In this document: in pieces, positions 47,276 through 56,411 of the stretch
Layout: every line of letters starts with the position of its first letter
How positions within the stretch are numbered: position 1 is the first letter of the stretch
Origin: Mycobacteroides salmoniphilum
GTDB lineage: Bacteria > Actinomycetota > Actinomycetes > Mycobacteriales > Mycobacteriaceae
Length of the DNA stretch: 64,000 nucleotides
Assembly: GCF_004924335.1 (NCBI RefSeq)
Contig: NZ_CP024633.1
Coordinates: 2,976,001 to 3,040,000, forward strand
Direction: 5' to 3'
Program-made: the position numbers and the translations under genes
The notes under the pieces: model-generated
The model's database searches: none
What the model saw: the letters and a program-made list of their open reading frames with translations, nothing else
What the model was told of the DNA's origin: nothing

Positions 47276-48100
47276 TCAACCGAGAATGGTTTTTCGGTCG
47301 GAGTGAAAAAAGGTGATCAGAGTTGTTGCACCGCATATCAATCCGACGGTGAGTATCACCTTGGACCCGCTATAGAGCGAGGCTATGCCGCCGCCTATGG
47401 CGGCGCCCAGAATGAAGGACAGGTAAAGCATGGCGTACCCGAGCCATTCAAAGACAGAACCCTTGCCAAAGAGATGCCGCTCGATACCTTGTCCCAGTTT
47501 GACGACCGTCCCCGTGACATAGCTCAACGGAATGGCCGTTTCACCCTTCTTGACGAACGATGTGTTCAAGGCCCCGATCGCAAAGGCCAACAAGAGAATT
47601 GGCGTAAAATGCACGTCAACATTCGCGTTGAAGCCCCGGTCCTGGAAGAAGTCGACGGCAGCTGCCGCGAGAAGACCGAAGGTGGTGAGAACAGTTGCCC
47701 CGTGAGGGTGATTCTTCCAGAATTTTCGCCGGCAATAGGACGCCACGATGACCCCGAATAGGAAGGCACCGATCATCGAGATGGCGGCAATCGGACCCGC
47801 ACCCGCCACTTGCTGTTTATCCGTGACCTTGAACCACGTCAGCACGGCACGCTCAGTGTTACCGGTCATAAACGTCACGAAGTAGCCCGCGCTATGCAAG
47901 AAGGCCACTGCCCCAACCATTCCGGCCAGCCCGGAAAGCAGCCAGGAAAGCCGGGCCTCGCCACCGATGGCAGCCTCACGGGTAATGACCGCGTCGGCAG
48001 ATGTGGACGCCGCGGCATCACCGTTGCGATTGTCGAGTTCGATGTCGTCCTGGGATCTGTTCTGTACAGCTGCGGAACCGCTCCCGCTCTTCTTGTTCAT
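47276..48100 (-). CDS. YoaK/DUF1275 membrane protein
   Basis: The 274-residue protein has a hydrophilic start and about six helices, with the family segments HSAGYFVTFMTGNTERA and IPLSYVTGTVVKLGQ. DUF1275 proteins are integral membrane proteins of unknown function. The ATG at 48100 is chosen because the next possible start, at 48109, is TTG. The 10-bp gap to carbonic anhydrase suggests a shared transcript. Confidence 0.85.
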   Translation of the reverse strand: MNKKSGSGSAAVQNRSQDDIELDNRNGDAAASTSADAVITREAAIGGEARLSWLLSGLAGMVGAVAFLHSAGYFVTFMTGNTERAVLTWFKVTDKQQVAGAGPIAAISMIGAFLFGVIVASYCRRKFWKNHPHGATVLTTFGLLAAAAVDFFQDRGFNANVDVHFTPILLLAFAIGALNTSFVKKGETAIPLSYVTGTVVKLGQGIERHLFGKGSVFEWLGYAMLYLSFILGAAIGGGIASLYSGSKVILTVGLICGATTLITFFHSDRKTILG

Positions 48101-48110
48101 GACGGCCAAC

Positions 48111-48728
48111 TCAGGACTTACCGATGTCGCCGACGTGGCCGTGCAAAACGACGCGTCCGTCGGCGAGTTTGTAGGTCAGATACACCAGCGCGAGCTTTTT
48201 GGCCTTGACCGCATCGGCCACCACCTGCGAGCGCTGCAGCAGCTTGATGCCGGTCTCCTCGACATGGCGGGCCTCGAACTCATCAATGCGGGTCAGCCCG
48301 TCCTTGCGGCCACCCAGAATGGACGGCATCACCCGCACCACCAGATCCCGGATATGCCCGCCCGGCACCTCACCGGTGTCCAGGGACTGCACTGTCGCGC
48401 CCACCGCGCCACAGGAGTCATGCCCCAGGATCGCGATCAGCGGCACGCCCAACACCGCCACCGCGTACTCGATCGAACCCAGCACCGCCGAGTCGATCAC
48501 CTGCCCCGCGGTGCGCACGATGAACATGTCGCCCAGGCCCTGATCAAAAATGATCTCCGCAGCCACCCGGCTATCCGAGCAGCCGAACAACATCACCTGC
48601 GGGTTCTGACCGTTAGCCAGCTCGGCGCGACGCGTCACGCTCTGACTCGGATGCTCCGGACAACCGCCGACAAAACGCTGGTTACCCTCTTCGAGCGCCT
48701 TCCAGGCGGACTTCGGATCAGATCTCAT
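48111..48728 (-). CDS. Beta-carbonic anhydrase
   Basis: The 205-residue protein carries the zinc ligands of the beta class: Cys50 in FGCSDSRV, His103 and Cys106 in LGHDSCGAVG. It interconverts CO2 and bicarbonate, supplying bicarbonate to carboxylases. GAAGGAAAT precedes the ATG. A CsoR-like palindrome and a second palindrome lie directly upstream. It is followed by the YoaK gene, a pairing that may couple bicarbonate to transport (inference). Confidence 0.92.
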   Translation of the reverse strand: MRSDPKSAWKALEEGNQRFVGGCPEHPSQSVTRRAELANGQNPQVMLFGCSDSRVAAEIIFDQGLGDMFIVRTAGQVIDSAVLGSIEYAVAVLGVPLIAILGHDSCGAVGATVQSLDTGEVPGGHIRDLVVRVMPSILGGRKDGLTRIDEFEARHVEETGIKLLQRSQVVADAVKAKKLALVYLTYKLADGRVVLHGHVGDIGKS

Positions 48729-48737
48729 ATTTCCTTC

Positions 48738-48755
48738 ATACCCTACCGGGGTATA
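48738..48755. promoter_or_regulatory. CsoR/CstR-type operator before carbonic anhydrase
   Basis: ATACCC and GGGTAT arms separated by 5 bp, running on to TATA, match the ATACCC..GGGTAT pattern of CsoR-, RcnR- and CstR-family repressors. The site is 10 bp before the carbonic anhydrase start. No CsoR-family gene lies in this window, so the regulator would be encoded elsewhere. Confidence 0.5.
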
Positions 48756-48780
48756 GCATGCATGTGATCTTCAACACGTA

Positions 48781-48796
48781 GTTGAATTAATTCAAC
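48781..48796. promoter_or_regulatory. 16-bp perfect palindrome
   Basis: GTTGAATTAATTCAAC is a perfect palindrome, AT-rich in a GC-rich genome, 53 bp before the carbonic anhydrase start and next to the CsoR-type site. The cognate regulator is unknown. Confidence 0.5.
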
Positions 48797-49482
48797 CAAA
48801 GGTTGACTCCCGAAAAGATCGGAGCACTTCCCCACGGCGCATCGGGATACACACTGCTGGAAGCGAATTCGTCGGCTTGCAGACCCTACCGCCGACAGTG
48901 ACAGCCCTGGCAGATCTCTCCGATGGGCGTCGCAGCCATTGAAAGCACCCGGATCCAATATGCCTGGAATCTATGGATACCGCAACGCCAATCCGTAATC
49001 AGTTGGCAATCATCCACCGCCACAACAAACTCGAACACCCCCACCTCGTCGAAATGCCAGTACTGCCCATTGCCGAAAGCTAGAGCAGGGGAAGATATTT
49101 CGCCTGCTGGGCGATGCGTCTGCGTACGTGACCCCGCATGCCCTGCTATTCACAGGAACTATTCAGGTTGCGCCGCTTCATAATAAATCGTGCGCAACTA
49201 GTCAGACCTGTACACCTGCGCTGCCGAGCAGTACCTCAACTCCGACATCGTCTGCTCCATGGATCGTGCGCGGGATACCACCGCCAATGCGCACACTCTC
49301 TTTGCCCGCCATCCGGCCAGCCCAGCGTGGACACGGACGACCAACCGATTGAGGCGATTGTCGTGGCGGGGGTAGTTCAGGGCAGACTGGCGCGTAGTCG
49401 CAGACATGCGTGAAGCGCGAGGATGTGCCGTACGGAGGGCCTCCGGCCTTGATGCGACTCCTGAATGCGAAAGCGGACAACG
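48797..49482. other. Region without a supported gene
   Basis: This stretch of about 690 bp between the carbonic anhydrase promoter and the P450 gene has several frames of 70-110 codons on both strands, but none shows a domain, a signal peptide or a strong ribosome-binding site. At 49167-49198 a GTTGCGC/GCGCAAC inverted repeat, 18 bp apart, may be a regulator site for the P450. The region could hold eroded gene remnants. Confidence 0.4.
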
Positions 49483-50898
49483 ATGACTGAAACTCGTACA
49501 GGCACACGGCCCGCTCGACCGTTGCCTCACGCGAAGGGCAGGCTTTGGGGCGTAGGGGATCTACTCAGTGTTGACTTCACCAGACCTGTGCAGGGTCTCA
49601 CCCATGAGGGGCGCCGCCACAACGGCATTTTCGAGCAGCGTATCGGCGACTTCCCTGTGGTGGTGGTCTCCAGCCCGGAATTAATCGAGGAGATCAACAA
49701 CGAGCAGCACTGGGAGAAGAACGTTGGCCCAACACTGCACAAGCTACGCAGCCTTGCCGGCGACGGGATGTTCACGGCCTACAACACCGAGGAGAACTGG
49801 CGCAAAGCCCACGACATCCTCGTCCCCGCCTTCACCAAAGAGGCGATGACCAACTACCACGCCAGTATCGTCGACACCGTTCACGAACTCGTCACCGCAT
49901 GGGGCACCCACGCCGACAACAACACCTGGATCAATATCCCCGCCGACACCAACCGGCTCACCATCGAAATCATCAGCCGCGCCGGATTCGGCTACACGTT
50001 CAACAACCTGAGCGACTCCAGCGAAAACCCCTTTATCACAGCGGTTCTGCGCGAGTTGCAGTACGCCAACCGGCGTACCGACTCCATCCCCTTCTACGAA
50101 CAGCTCTTCGGCGGTCGACGCCGCCGGGTGCACGACGTCGACAAGAAGTTCATCCGTGCAGAAGTCGACAAGATCATCGACGCACGCCGCGACCAGCCAA
50201 GCACAGGCCAAACTCCCGACATGCTCGACATCATGCTCACCTCCGTCGAGCCTGTCAGCGGTCAGACACTCGACAACAACAACATCGGCAACCAGATCAT
50301 CACCTTCCTAGTGGCCGGTAGCGAAACCTCAGCCAACGCAATCGCATTCGCATTGCACTTCCTGTCCGTCCACCCCGACATTGCCGACAAGGTCCGCACT
50401 GAGGTCGACCAGGAGTGGTCCGGGCGCGCGTTTCCTGACTTCCAGTTCGACCAGATCGCCAAGCTGCGATACCTGCGTCTAGTCGTCGACGAGACTCTGC
50501 GCCTGTGGCCGGTCGCCCCGGGGTACTTCCGGCAGGCTAAGCAGGACACCACCATCGGCGGCGGTCAGTACGCCTTCAAGAAGGAAGGATGGGTGTTCGT
50601 AAATCTGGTGGCCGCACACACTGATCCGTCGTGGGGACCCGATGCTGACCAGTTCGACCCCGACCGAATGACCACCGAGAACCGCCGCAAGCTGGGTGCG
50701 CATATCTATCGGCCATTCGGGGTCGGAGTGCGTCAATGCATCGGACGCCAATTCGCCCAGCACGAGATCGTGACCACGCTCGCCGCGATCCTGCATCAGT
50801 TCGATCTTGAACCACGCCCCGGCTACAAGCTGCAGGTCGATGAAACGCTCACCCTAAAGCCCTCGGATCTGCAGCTACGCCTCACCAAACGCAACTAA
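49483..50898 (+). CDS. Cytochrome P450, CYP102-like heme domain
   Basis: The 471-residue P450 has the oxygen-binding helix FLVAGSETSANAIAFALHFL, the DETLRLWP ExxR motif and the heme-ligand FGVGVRQCIGRQFA with Cys419. The sequence PADTNRLTIEIISRAGFGYTFN and the overall layout resemble the heme domain of P450 BM3 (CYP102) without its fused reductase, so a separate redox partner is needed. CYP102 members hydroxylate fatty acids near the omega end. It is followed, in a 4-bp stop overlap, by dprA on the other strand. The start at 49483 gives the normal N-terminus. Confidence 0.85.
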   Translation: MTETRTGTRPARPLPHAKGRLWGVGDLLSVDFTRPVQGLTHEGRRHNGIFEQRIGDFPVVVVSSPELIEEINNEQHWEKNVGPTLHKLRSLAGDGMFTAYNTEENWRKAHDILVPAFTKEAMTNYHASIVDTVHELVTAWGTHADNNTWINIPADTNRLTIEIISRAGFGYTFNNLSDSSENPFITAVLRELQYANRRTDSIPFYEQLFGGRRRRVHDVDKKFIRAEVDKIIDARRDQPSTGQTPDMLDIMLTSVEPVSGQTLDNNNIGNQIITFLVAGSETSANAIAFALHFLSVHPDIADKVRTEVDQEWSGRAFPDFQFDQIAKLRYLRLVVDETLRLWPVAPGYFRQAKQDTTIGGGQYAFKKEGWVFVNLVAAHTDPSWGPDADQFDPDRMTTENRRKLGAHIYRPFGVGVRQCIGRQFAQHEIVTTLAAILHQFDLEPRPGYKLQVDETLTLKPSDLQLRLTKRN

Positions 50899-52043
50899 TC
50901 AGTGATGGCCCGCGCCCGGCCGCGGCGATTGACCTTCCAATCACCGTCAGCGTCGGCCACCAGCTGCTCAAGTTCCAGGATCGCCAACGCACCCTGTACT
51001 CGACTGGTGCCCAACCCCGATTCGACTACCAGCTGTTGGACTGAGGCGCTGCCCCTGCCGGGCAGCGCTTCGTAGACCCGCTTCTCGTCCGCCCCGAGCC
51101 CGTCGACGACGTTGGTAGGCCTTTCCGGATCTGGCGCGAACTCGCCCAATCGACCTGCCAACTCGATCACATCCTGGGCGCAGCCAATGAGCCGCGCGCC
51201 ACGCTCGGCTATCTCAACATGGGCACCCGCCGACGCAACTGAGGTGATCGGGCCGGGTACCGCACCAACAGGCCGGCCGAGCCCGCGCGCCCAGGCGGCG
51301 GTGTTGGCGGCTCCGCTGCGTATGCCGGCCTCCACTACCACGGTCGCGCCGGAGAGTGCTGCCACCAACCGATTTCGGGTGAGAAAGCGGTATCGTGCGG
51401 GCCGAACACCCGGCGGATACTCACTGATCACCAGTCCGTGGCGGGCGATTCGGTAGAGCAGTCCGGAGTGAGCCGCTGGGTAGGGTACGTCCACGCCTCC
51501 CGCGAGCACCGCGATCGTGATGCCCTCGCACGCAAGTGCCGCCCGATGCGCGACACCGTCGATCCCGTACGCGCCACCGGAGACCACTGCCACGTCACGG
51601 GCCACCAGACCCGTTGCGAGCTCGGCCGTGACATGTTCGCCATAGCCCGTACAGGCGCGCGTACCGACGAGTGCCGCCGCCCGGGACGTGACCTCTGACA
51701 GGGAGTGCTCACCAACCACCCAGAGTGCGAGCGGTGCTCGCCCACTCGGCATCCGCTTCGTGTCGACCATCGCGAAACTCTGAAACTGCCACCCCGGCCA
51801 TTCCGGATCATCCGGGGTCACCAGACGCCCACCAAGGCGACGCAATATCTGCAGATCCTCGCGACTGCGGTCAATATCGTGCCGGGACCGCACGATGGCG
51901 CTCACGCGGTCCGGCACATCCAAACGCCGGACGCGTTCGGCGGTCTCATGCGCGCCGAACACCGACACCATGGCCGCAAGTTCCGCACTGGGTGCCTCAG
52001 TCACGCGTGACAAGTAGGCCCAGTCGGCCGGTTCGCCGCTCAT
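50895..52043 (-). CDS. dprA: DNA processing protein DprA
   Basis: DprA protects incoming single-stranded DNA and loads RecA. The 382-residue protein shows a Rossmann-like core with ALVGTRACTGYGEHV, VSGGAYGIDGVAHRAAL and an N-terminal helical domain. The conserved order comM-dprA is kept here: the comM stop lies at 52040 and the dprA ATG at 52043 overlaps it by 4 bp. It is convergent with the P450 gene. Confidence 0.93.
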   Translation of the reverse strand: MSGEPADWAYLSRVTEAPSAELAAMVSVFGAHETAERVRRLDVPDRVSAIVRSRHDIDRSREDLQILRRLGGRLVTPDDPEWPGWQFQSFAMVDTKRMPSGRAPLALWVVGEHSLSEVTSRAAALVGTRACTGYGEHVTAELATGLVARDVAVVSGGAYGIDGVAHRAALACEGITIAVLAGGVDVPYPAAHSGLLYRIARHGLVISEYPPGVRPARYRFLTRNRLVAALSGATVVVEAGIRSGAANTAAWARGLGRPVGAVPGPITSVASAGAHVEIAERGARLIGCAQDVIELAGRLGEFAPDPERPTNVVDGLGADEKRVYEALPGRGSASVQQLVVESGLGTSRVQGALAILELEQLVADADGDWKVNRRGRARAITD

Positions 52044-53539
52044 CGTTTGTCGCGAAAGGTCAACGCGAGCTTCACATCCTCAACGCCTGGAAGATCACGC
52101 CCTGCGAGGTCTGCGAGAGTCCACGCGACACGTAGACAACGATCCAAAGCCCGAACACTAATGAGTCCGCGCTCCATGGCGTTACGCAGCGGCTCCATGA
52201 CCGTCCTCGACGGCCGGAACTCCTTGCGCAACAGCGGACCCGGAGCATCGGCGTTGACCCGAAATCCGTGCTCCGACCATCGGCTCGCTGCCCGTTCGCG
52301 CGCCAGCACCACACGCTCACGCACCAGCGCCGTGCACTCGGCGGCCTCGTTGAGGGCGGTTTGGCTGACCGGGTGCATCCTTACCCGAAGATCCACCCGA
52401 TCAAGAAGAGGCCCCGACAACTTGCCCAGGTACCGGCGACGCACCGACGACGGACACGTGCAATCCCGTGGATTCGCAGGTGCACACGGGCACGGATTAG
52501 CCGCCAGTACCAGCTGAAATCGGGCCGGGTAGGCCACGACACCGTCACGCCGCGCCAACCGAATCTCCCCATCCTCCAACGGCGTACGCAACGCCTCCAG
52601 TGCAGGAGTCGAGAGTTCGGCACATTCGTCGAGGAACAGCACCCCGCGATGGGCTCGGCTTACCGCGCCAGGTTTGGCCGTGCCGGAGCCGCCGCCGACG
52701 AGCGCGGCGACACTCGACGTGTGGTGCGGCGCGACGAATGGTGGTTGAGTGATCAACGGCTGCTCCGTCGTCAACAGCCCCGCCACCGAGTGGATGGCCG
52801 TCACTTCAAGCGCCTCGCCATCGGTCAGCGGTGGCAGCAGGCCCGGCAGACGTTGCGCCAGCATCGTTTTCCCGATTCCGGGTGGTCCGGTCAGCATGAG
52901 GTGATGTGCACCCGCCGCCGCCACCTCGACCGCGAATCGCGCATCGGCATGTCCGACCACATCCGCCATGTCCGGAAAATCGTCCTCGCATTGCACGTCC
53001 AACCGCACTACCGGGTCCAGCTCACCGTCGGCACACAGCCAAGCCGTCAGTTGCCGCAAGGTCCGGGCACCCAGCACCTCAATACCGTCGACCAGCCCCG
53101 CCTCCCCCAGATTCGCCTCGGGTACCACCACGGTCGGCCACCCGTCGCGTTTGGCCGTCAGCACCGCCGGGAGTACACCGCGGATCGGGCGCACCCGCCC
53201 ATCAAGCGCCAACTCCCCCAGTAGCAAGCTCTTTTCCAGCCTCGCCGGTGGGATCGCCTTGCTGGCCGACAACACGGCGGTGGCGAGAGCTAGGTCGTAC
53301 ACCGAGCCCATCTTCGGCAATGTCGCCGGCGACAGGGCCAAGGTCAGACGCGATGCCGGCCAGGTGAACCCACAGTTGGTGATTGCCGCACGTACACGAT
53401 CGCGGGACTCCTGTAGTGCGGCGTCGGGTAGCCCGACCAGGTGCACTCCGGGAAGCCCGGCGCTGATATCGGCCTCGATCTCCACCGTCTGGCCGGTTAC
53501 CGCCTTGGCCGCAACGGAATACGCTCTCCCCAGTGCCAT
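52040..53539 (-). CDS. comM: ComM/YifB-family AAA+ ATPase
   Basis: The 499-residue protein has an N-terminal Lon-like domain (MALGRAYSVAAKAVTGQTVEIEADIS in segments), an AAA+ Walker A LTGPPGIGKTMLAQRLPG and a Mg-chelatase-like domain with arginine finger region. In other bacteria ComM helps branch migration during transformation. Conserved cysteines near CPCAPANPRDCTC may bind a metal. ATG 53539 lies 2 nt from the yraN stop; a further 15 codons are open upstream. Confidence 0.92.
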   Translation of the reverse strand: MALGRAYSVAAKAVTGQTVEIEADISAGLPGVHLVGLPDAALQESRDRVRAAITNCGFTWPASRLTLALSPATLPKMGSVYDLALATAVLSASKAIPPARLEKSLLLGELALDGRVRPIRGVLPAVLTAKRDGWPTVVVPEANLGEAGLVDGIEVLGARTLRQLTAWLCADGELDPVVRLDVQCEDDFPDMADVVGHADARFAVEVAAAGAHHLMLTGPPGIGKTMLAQRLPGLLPPLTDGEALEVTAIHSVAGLLTTEQPLITQPPFVAPHHTSSVAALVGGGSGTAKPGAVSRAHRGVLFLDECAELSTPALEALRTPLEDGEIRLARRDGVVAYPARFQLVLAANPCPCAPANPRDCTCPSSVRRRYLGKLSGPLLDRVDLRVRMHPVSQTALNEAAECTALVRERVVLARERAASRWSEHGFRVNADAPGPLLRKEFRPSRTVMEPLRNAMERGLISVRALDRCLRVAWTLADLAGRDLPGVEDVKLALTFRDKR

Positions 53540-53540
53540 C

Positions 53541-53900
53541 TCAGCCGACCCCGTGAATGTGGGTGATCTCGGGAACGGAGCCACTCAAGCGGATTTCGAT
53601 GACATCGATACGCACGGCCGGCCACGAACCATCCTGGGCGGCCAGCCAGATGCCCGCAAGCCGTCGCAGCCTCCTCAACTTGGTGTGCGTCACCGCCTCC
53701 GCGGGCGTTCCGAACGCGCGGCCGGTGCGGGTCTTCACCTCGACAAAGACCAACACCTCACCGTCAGCCGCGACGATGTCGAGCTCTCCGTACCGGCACC
53801 GCCAATTGCGATCGAGGATCGTGAACCCGTCCCCCCTCAGGTAGTCAGCGGCGAGATCCTCTCCGCGGCTACCGATCTGTGCGCGTGTGGTGGTTGTCAT
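53541..53900 (-). CDS. yraN: YraN/UPF0102 family protein
   Basis: The 119-residue protein has the restriction-endonuclease-like core with GEDLAADYL, NWRCRYGELDIVAADGEVLVFVEVKTR (Glu and Lys of a PD-(D/E)xK pattern) and a helix rich in Arg (KLRRLRRLAG). Its function is unknown, though it is conserved next to dprA/comM in bacteria. ATG 53900 is chosen; 17 further codons are open upstream. In M. tuberculosis fdhD and fdhF follow here, but in this window a P450 island does. Confidence 0.88.
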   Translation of the reverse strand: MTTTTRAQIGSRGEDLAADYLRGDGFTILDRNWRCRYGELDIVAADGEVLVFVEVKTRTGRAFGTPAEAVTHTKLRRLRRLAGIWLAAQDGSWPAVRIDVIEIRLSGSVPEITHIHGVG

Positions 53901-54067
53901 GTCGTCACCATCCGCACGGGTACCGACACAGTCTGAGCCGAGATACCTCACGGATGAGGGTTATCCACATCCCGGCATTCATCCACAGCACCCGGGCGTG
54001 ACCGTTCCTACCGAGGTCCGGGCAGGCGCTTAAACACTGAGAAGGGCGAGCGGCCTGCGGGAGCCCA

Positions 54068-55450
54068 CTATCGCCGGCTGATTCTTGCGGGCAGCCCACC
54101 TTTCACACCCATGGACATTCGGTACTGGCGCCGAGGTTCATACCCTGCCGGGAGTTCGAATCGGTAGCGCTGGTACGCCGTTGCGATGGTCAGAACGGCC
54201 TCGATGTAGGCCATCCGCATCCCCAGACACAGGCGCTGTCCACGCCCGAAGGGTACGAACGCACGCAAGTCGGCTTCGTTGTTCAGGAACCTGTCCGGGT
54301 TGTACCGGTTGGGCTCTGGCCAGAACCGCGGATCTCGCTGCATCGCGAGCGAGGAATACAAAATCGTCGTCCCGGCCGCGATGCGATAGCCGCCCATCTC
54401 GTCATCGACCAATGCGGTCTTGGGATTGATGACCAATCCCCCTTGCAGGCGTTGAGCCTCGTCGAAGCACGCACGAACCAAGGGCAACTTGGCCATATCC
54501 CCGACCGTCACGGGGTTTCCACCCAGGGCATCCACTTCGTCGATAAGTCGTCGTTCGATCTCCGGATGGCCGGACACAAGGGCAAATGTCCACGCCAGCG
54601 CGGCCGCCGTCGTCTCGTGTCCGCCGACAATCATTCCGGCGATTTCTACGGCGATCTTGTCGTTCTCCAACGGACGGCCGTCGTCGTATATGGCGTTGAT
54701 GAGCAGATTCAGAATGTCGGTGCGCTCGGTGGGGTGGCGTCGCCTCATCTCGATGAGCTGGTCGGCGCCGCCCATGATCATGTCGAGCATGCCGTCCATG
54801 CGCCGCTGAAACGGCCGGGGAATCCATGCCGGGAATGAGTACATCGCGACGCGCACCGTGGTCGCCAACATCCCGAAGCTGATCGCGTTCTTGGTCACGG
54901 ATGCCTCGAGCATTCGCGGCGACAGGTACTCGTCGAACATGGCATTGAACAACACGATCAGCGCGAGCTTTCGAGTCTTCTCCTCGATATCGACGTAACC
55001 ATCGGCGTCACCGGAAGATTCTGCCCAGCTGTCAACCTGTTCCGTCACCGCCTTGGTGAACAGATCTCCCAGCTCGGCAAGATTCTTCTGGGTGAAACTC
55101 GGGCGGTAGAGGGAGCGTCCCCGTCTCCACTCCTGATCATCGGCAAATGCGAAGAAGTTGTGCCCGAGTTTGGGCGGCACCATCTGCTGGGCAACCATGT
55201 CCGAACGCCGGTAGCGATCCGGATGCTGCACCAGCACGTGGTCAACCCAGTCCGGATGACCAAGATAGACGGTCTTCACGAATGGCGTTGGGACCGAAAC
55301 GATATCCCCGTACTTCCTCGTCAGCTCCAGCGGGTAGAGCCATGGATCACGGGCCAGGCGCGCCAGCACACTCGCCCGTCCGCTTCCGGCAGGGCCGGGC
55401 GGAGTGGGCAGACCAGCCACCCCGGCGGGACCCAGAGTCTGTGAACTCAT
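54068..55450 (-). CDS. Cytochrome P450 overlapping a membrane protein gene
   Basis: The 460-residue P450 has the oxygen-binding helix AGMIVGGHETTAAALAW, ExxR-type FDEAQRLQG, and the heme-ligand FGRGQRLCLG with Cys408. A longer open frame upstream is noise; ATG 55450 overlaps the stop of the membrane protein gene as ATGA, showing coupled translation. The P450 belongs to no subgroup I can name with confidence. No ferredoxin gene is next to it, so the redox partner is elsewhere. Confidence 0.85.
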   Translation of the reverse strand: MSSQTLGPAGVAGLPTPPGPAGSGRASVLARLARDPWLYPLELTRKYGDIVSVPTPFVKTVYLGHPDWVDHVLVQHPDRYRRSDMVAQQMVPPKLGHNFFAFADDQEWRRGRSLYRPSFTQKNLAELGDLFTKAVTEQVDSWAESSGDADGYVDIEEKTRKLALIVLFNAMFDEYLSPRMLEASVTKNAISFGMLATTVRVAMYSFPAWIPRPFQRRMDGMLDMIMGGADQLIEMRRRHPTERTDILNLLINAIYDDGRPLENDKIAVEIAGMIVGGHETTAAALAWTFALVSGHPEIERRLIDEVDALGGNPVTVGDMAKLPLVRACFDEAQRLQGGLVINPKTALVDDEMGGYRIAAGTTILYSSLAMQRDPRFWPEPNRYNPDRFLNNEADLRAFVPFGRGQRLCLGMRMAYIEAVLTIATAYQRYRFELPAGYEPRRQYRMSMGVKGGLPARISRR

Positions 55451-56328
55451 GCCGTCACCACCGGGTGCTGTGTCCGCTGTCCACCCGAGGTCGCCGCAGC
55501 TGCCTCGTCGCGAATCTGGCGTAGTTCCGGTATCTGCAGCAGCAGATACGTCGACAGAATCGACGTGGCGATCACCGCGCTGGCGGCCAACCAGGTCACG
55601 AGAGTCGGCGCCGTGGACTGAACCGCTTGGTAGGCCGGCCAACTCACGCCCACGATGTAGCCGATGGTCGTCGCCGGGATCAAGAGAACCAACAGCCAGA
55701 TCCGAGAGCCCTTGAGATACTTCACCGCATAGAAAATCACGATGCCGTACACCGGCAGGAGCGTGGTGTTCTGCACAATCGAATACAGCGGAATCCCCCC
55801 GATCCGTGTCGGGTTGTCCCCGTAGTACGCGATGACTCCCGTGAAATGCCAGACCATTTCGATGATGATTTCCGGAATACCAACATAGATCGCGGACAAC
55901 AGGAAGATATCGCGCAGGGATTTTCCTTGAGATATGTACCGGTAGGCGATGTATCCGCCGATCGCCACATAGGACGACGCCCCAACCAGAATCCACGCCG
56001 GCATTCGTCGGCCCATCACCGTGTAGCCGAACCACGGGGTGTCGTTGGCGTAGACGATGGAACCCACCAGATCACCCAACGGCTCGATGTTGGCCGCGAC
56101 GAGTCCCGCGATAAAGAGCACCAGCGGAAGCACCTGCCGCTGTTTCGCCAGCTTCCACAGCACCCATGCCAACGCGACCGCCGCGCCCCCGTACGCCAGT
56201 GCAATCGATACCCACGCGACCAACTGGTTCGCATGAAGTTCCGGAGCAACCGGTACGCCGCCCTCGCCGGGGAGCAGCACGCCCGAACCGTTATAAGCCC
56301 AGGTTGAGGCCTGATCGAATACTGTCAT
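55447..56328 (-). CDS. Seven-helix membrane protein, function unknown
   Basis: The 293-residue protein has about seven hydrophobic helices, an early WVSIALAYGGAAVALAWVLWKL, and loops with acidic residues such as NIEPLGDLVG and MVWHFTG. Overall it could be an integral membrane enzyme, for example a terpene-cyclase-like (Pyr4-type) protein, but that is only a shape-based suggestion. It is translationally coupled to the P450 downstream and divergent from a TetR gene. A basic C-terminal tail follows the last helix. Confidence 0.7.
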   Translation of the reverse strand: MTVFDQASTWAYNGSGVLLPGEGGVPVAPELHANQLVAWVSIALAYGGAAVALAWVLWKLAKQRQVLPLVLFIAGLVAANIEPLGDLVGSIVYANDTPWFGYTVMGRRMPAWILVGASSYVAIGGYIAYRYISQGKSLRDIFLLSAIYVGIPEIIIEMVWHFTGVIAYYGDNPTRIGGIPLYSIVQNTTLLPVYGIVIFYAVKYLKGSRIWLLVLLIPATTIGYIVGVSWPAYQAVQSTAPTLVTWLAASAVIATSILSTYLLLQIPELRQIRDEAAAATSGGQRTQHPVVTA

Positions 56329-56331
56329 GTT

Positions 56332-56362
56332 ACTATAGTTATCATATTAGTCACATTAGTCA
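56332..56362. promoter_or_regulatory. Operator-like repeats in the P450/TetR gap
   Basis: The 8-bp palindrome ACTATAGT lies at 56332-56339. Two direct copies of ATTAGTCA lie at 56346-56353 and 56355-56362, 9 bp apart. All sit between the divergent membrane-protein and TetR genes and are candidates for TetR binding and the promoters. Confidence 0.45.
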
Positions 56363-56411
56363 ATACCCGACATGCGGCGGCTCAGCGAAGCGAGGTGGGA
56401 TCATCGAATCC

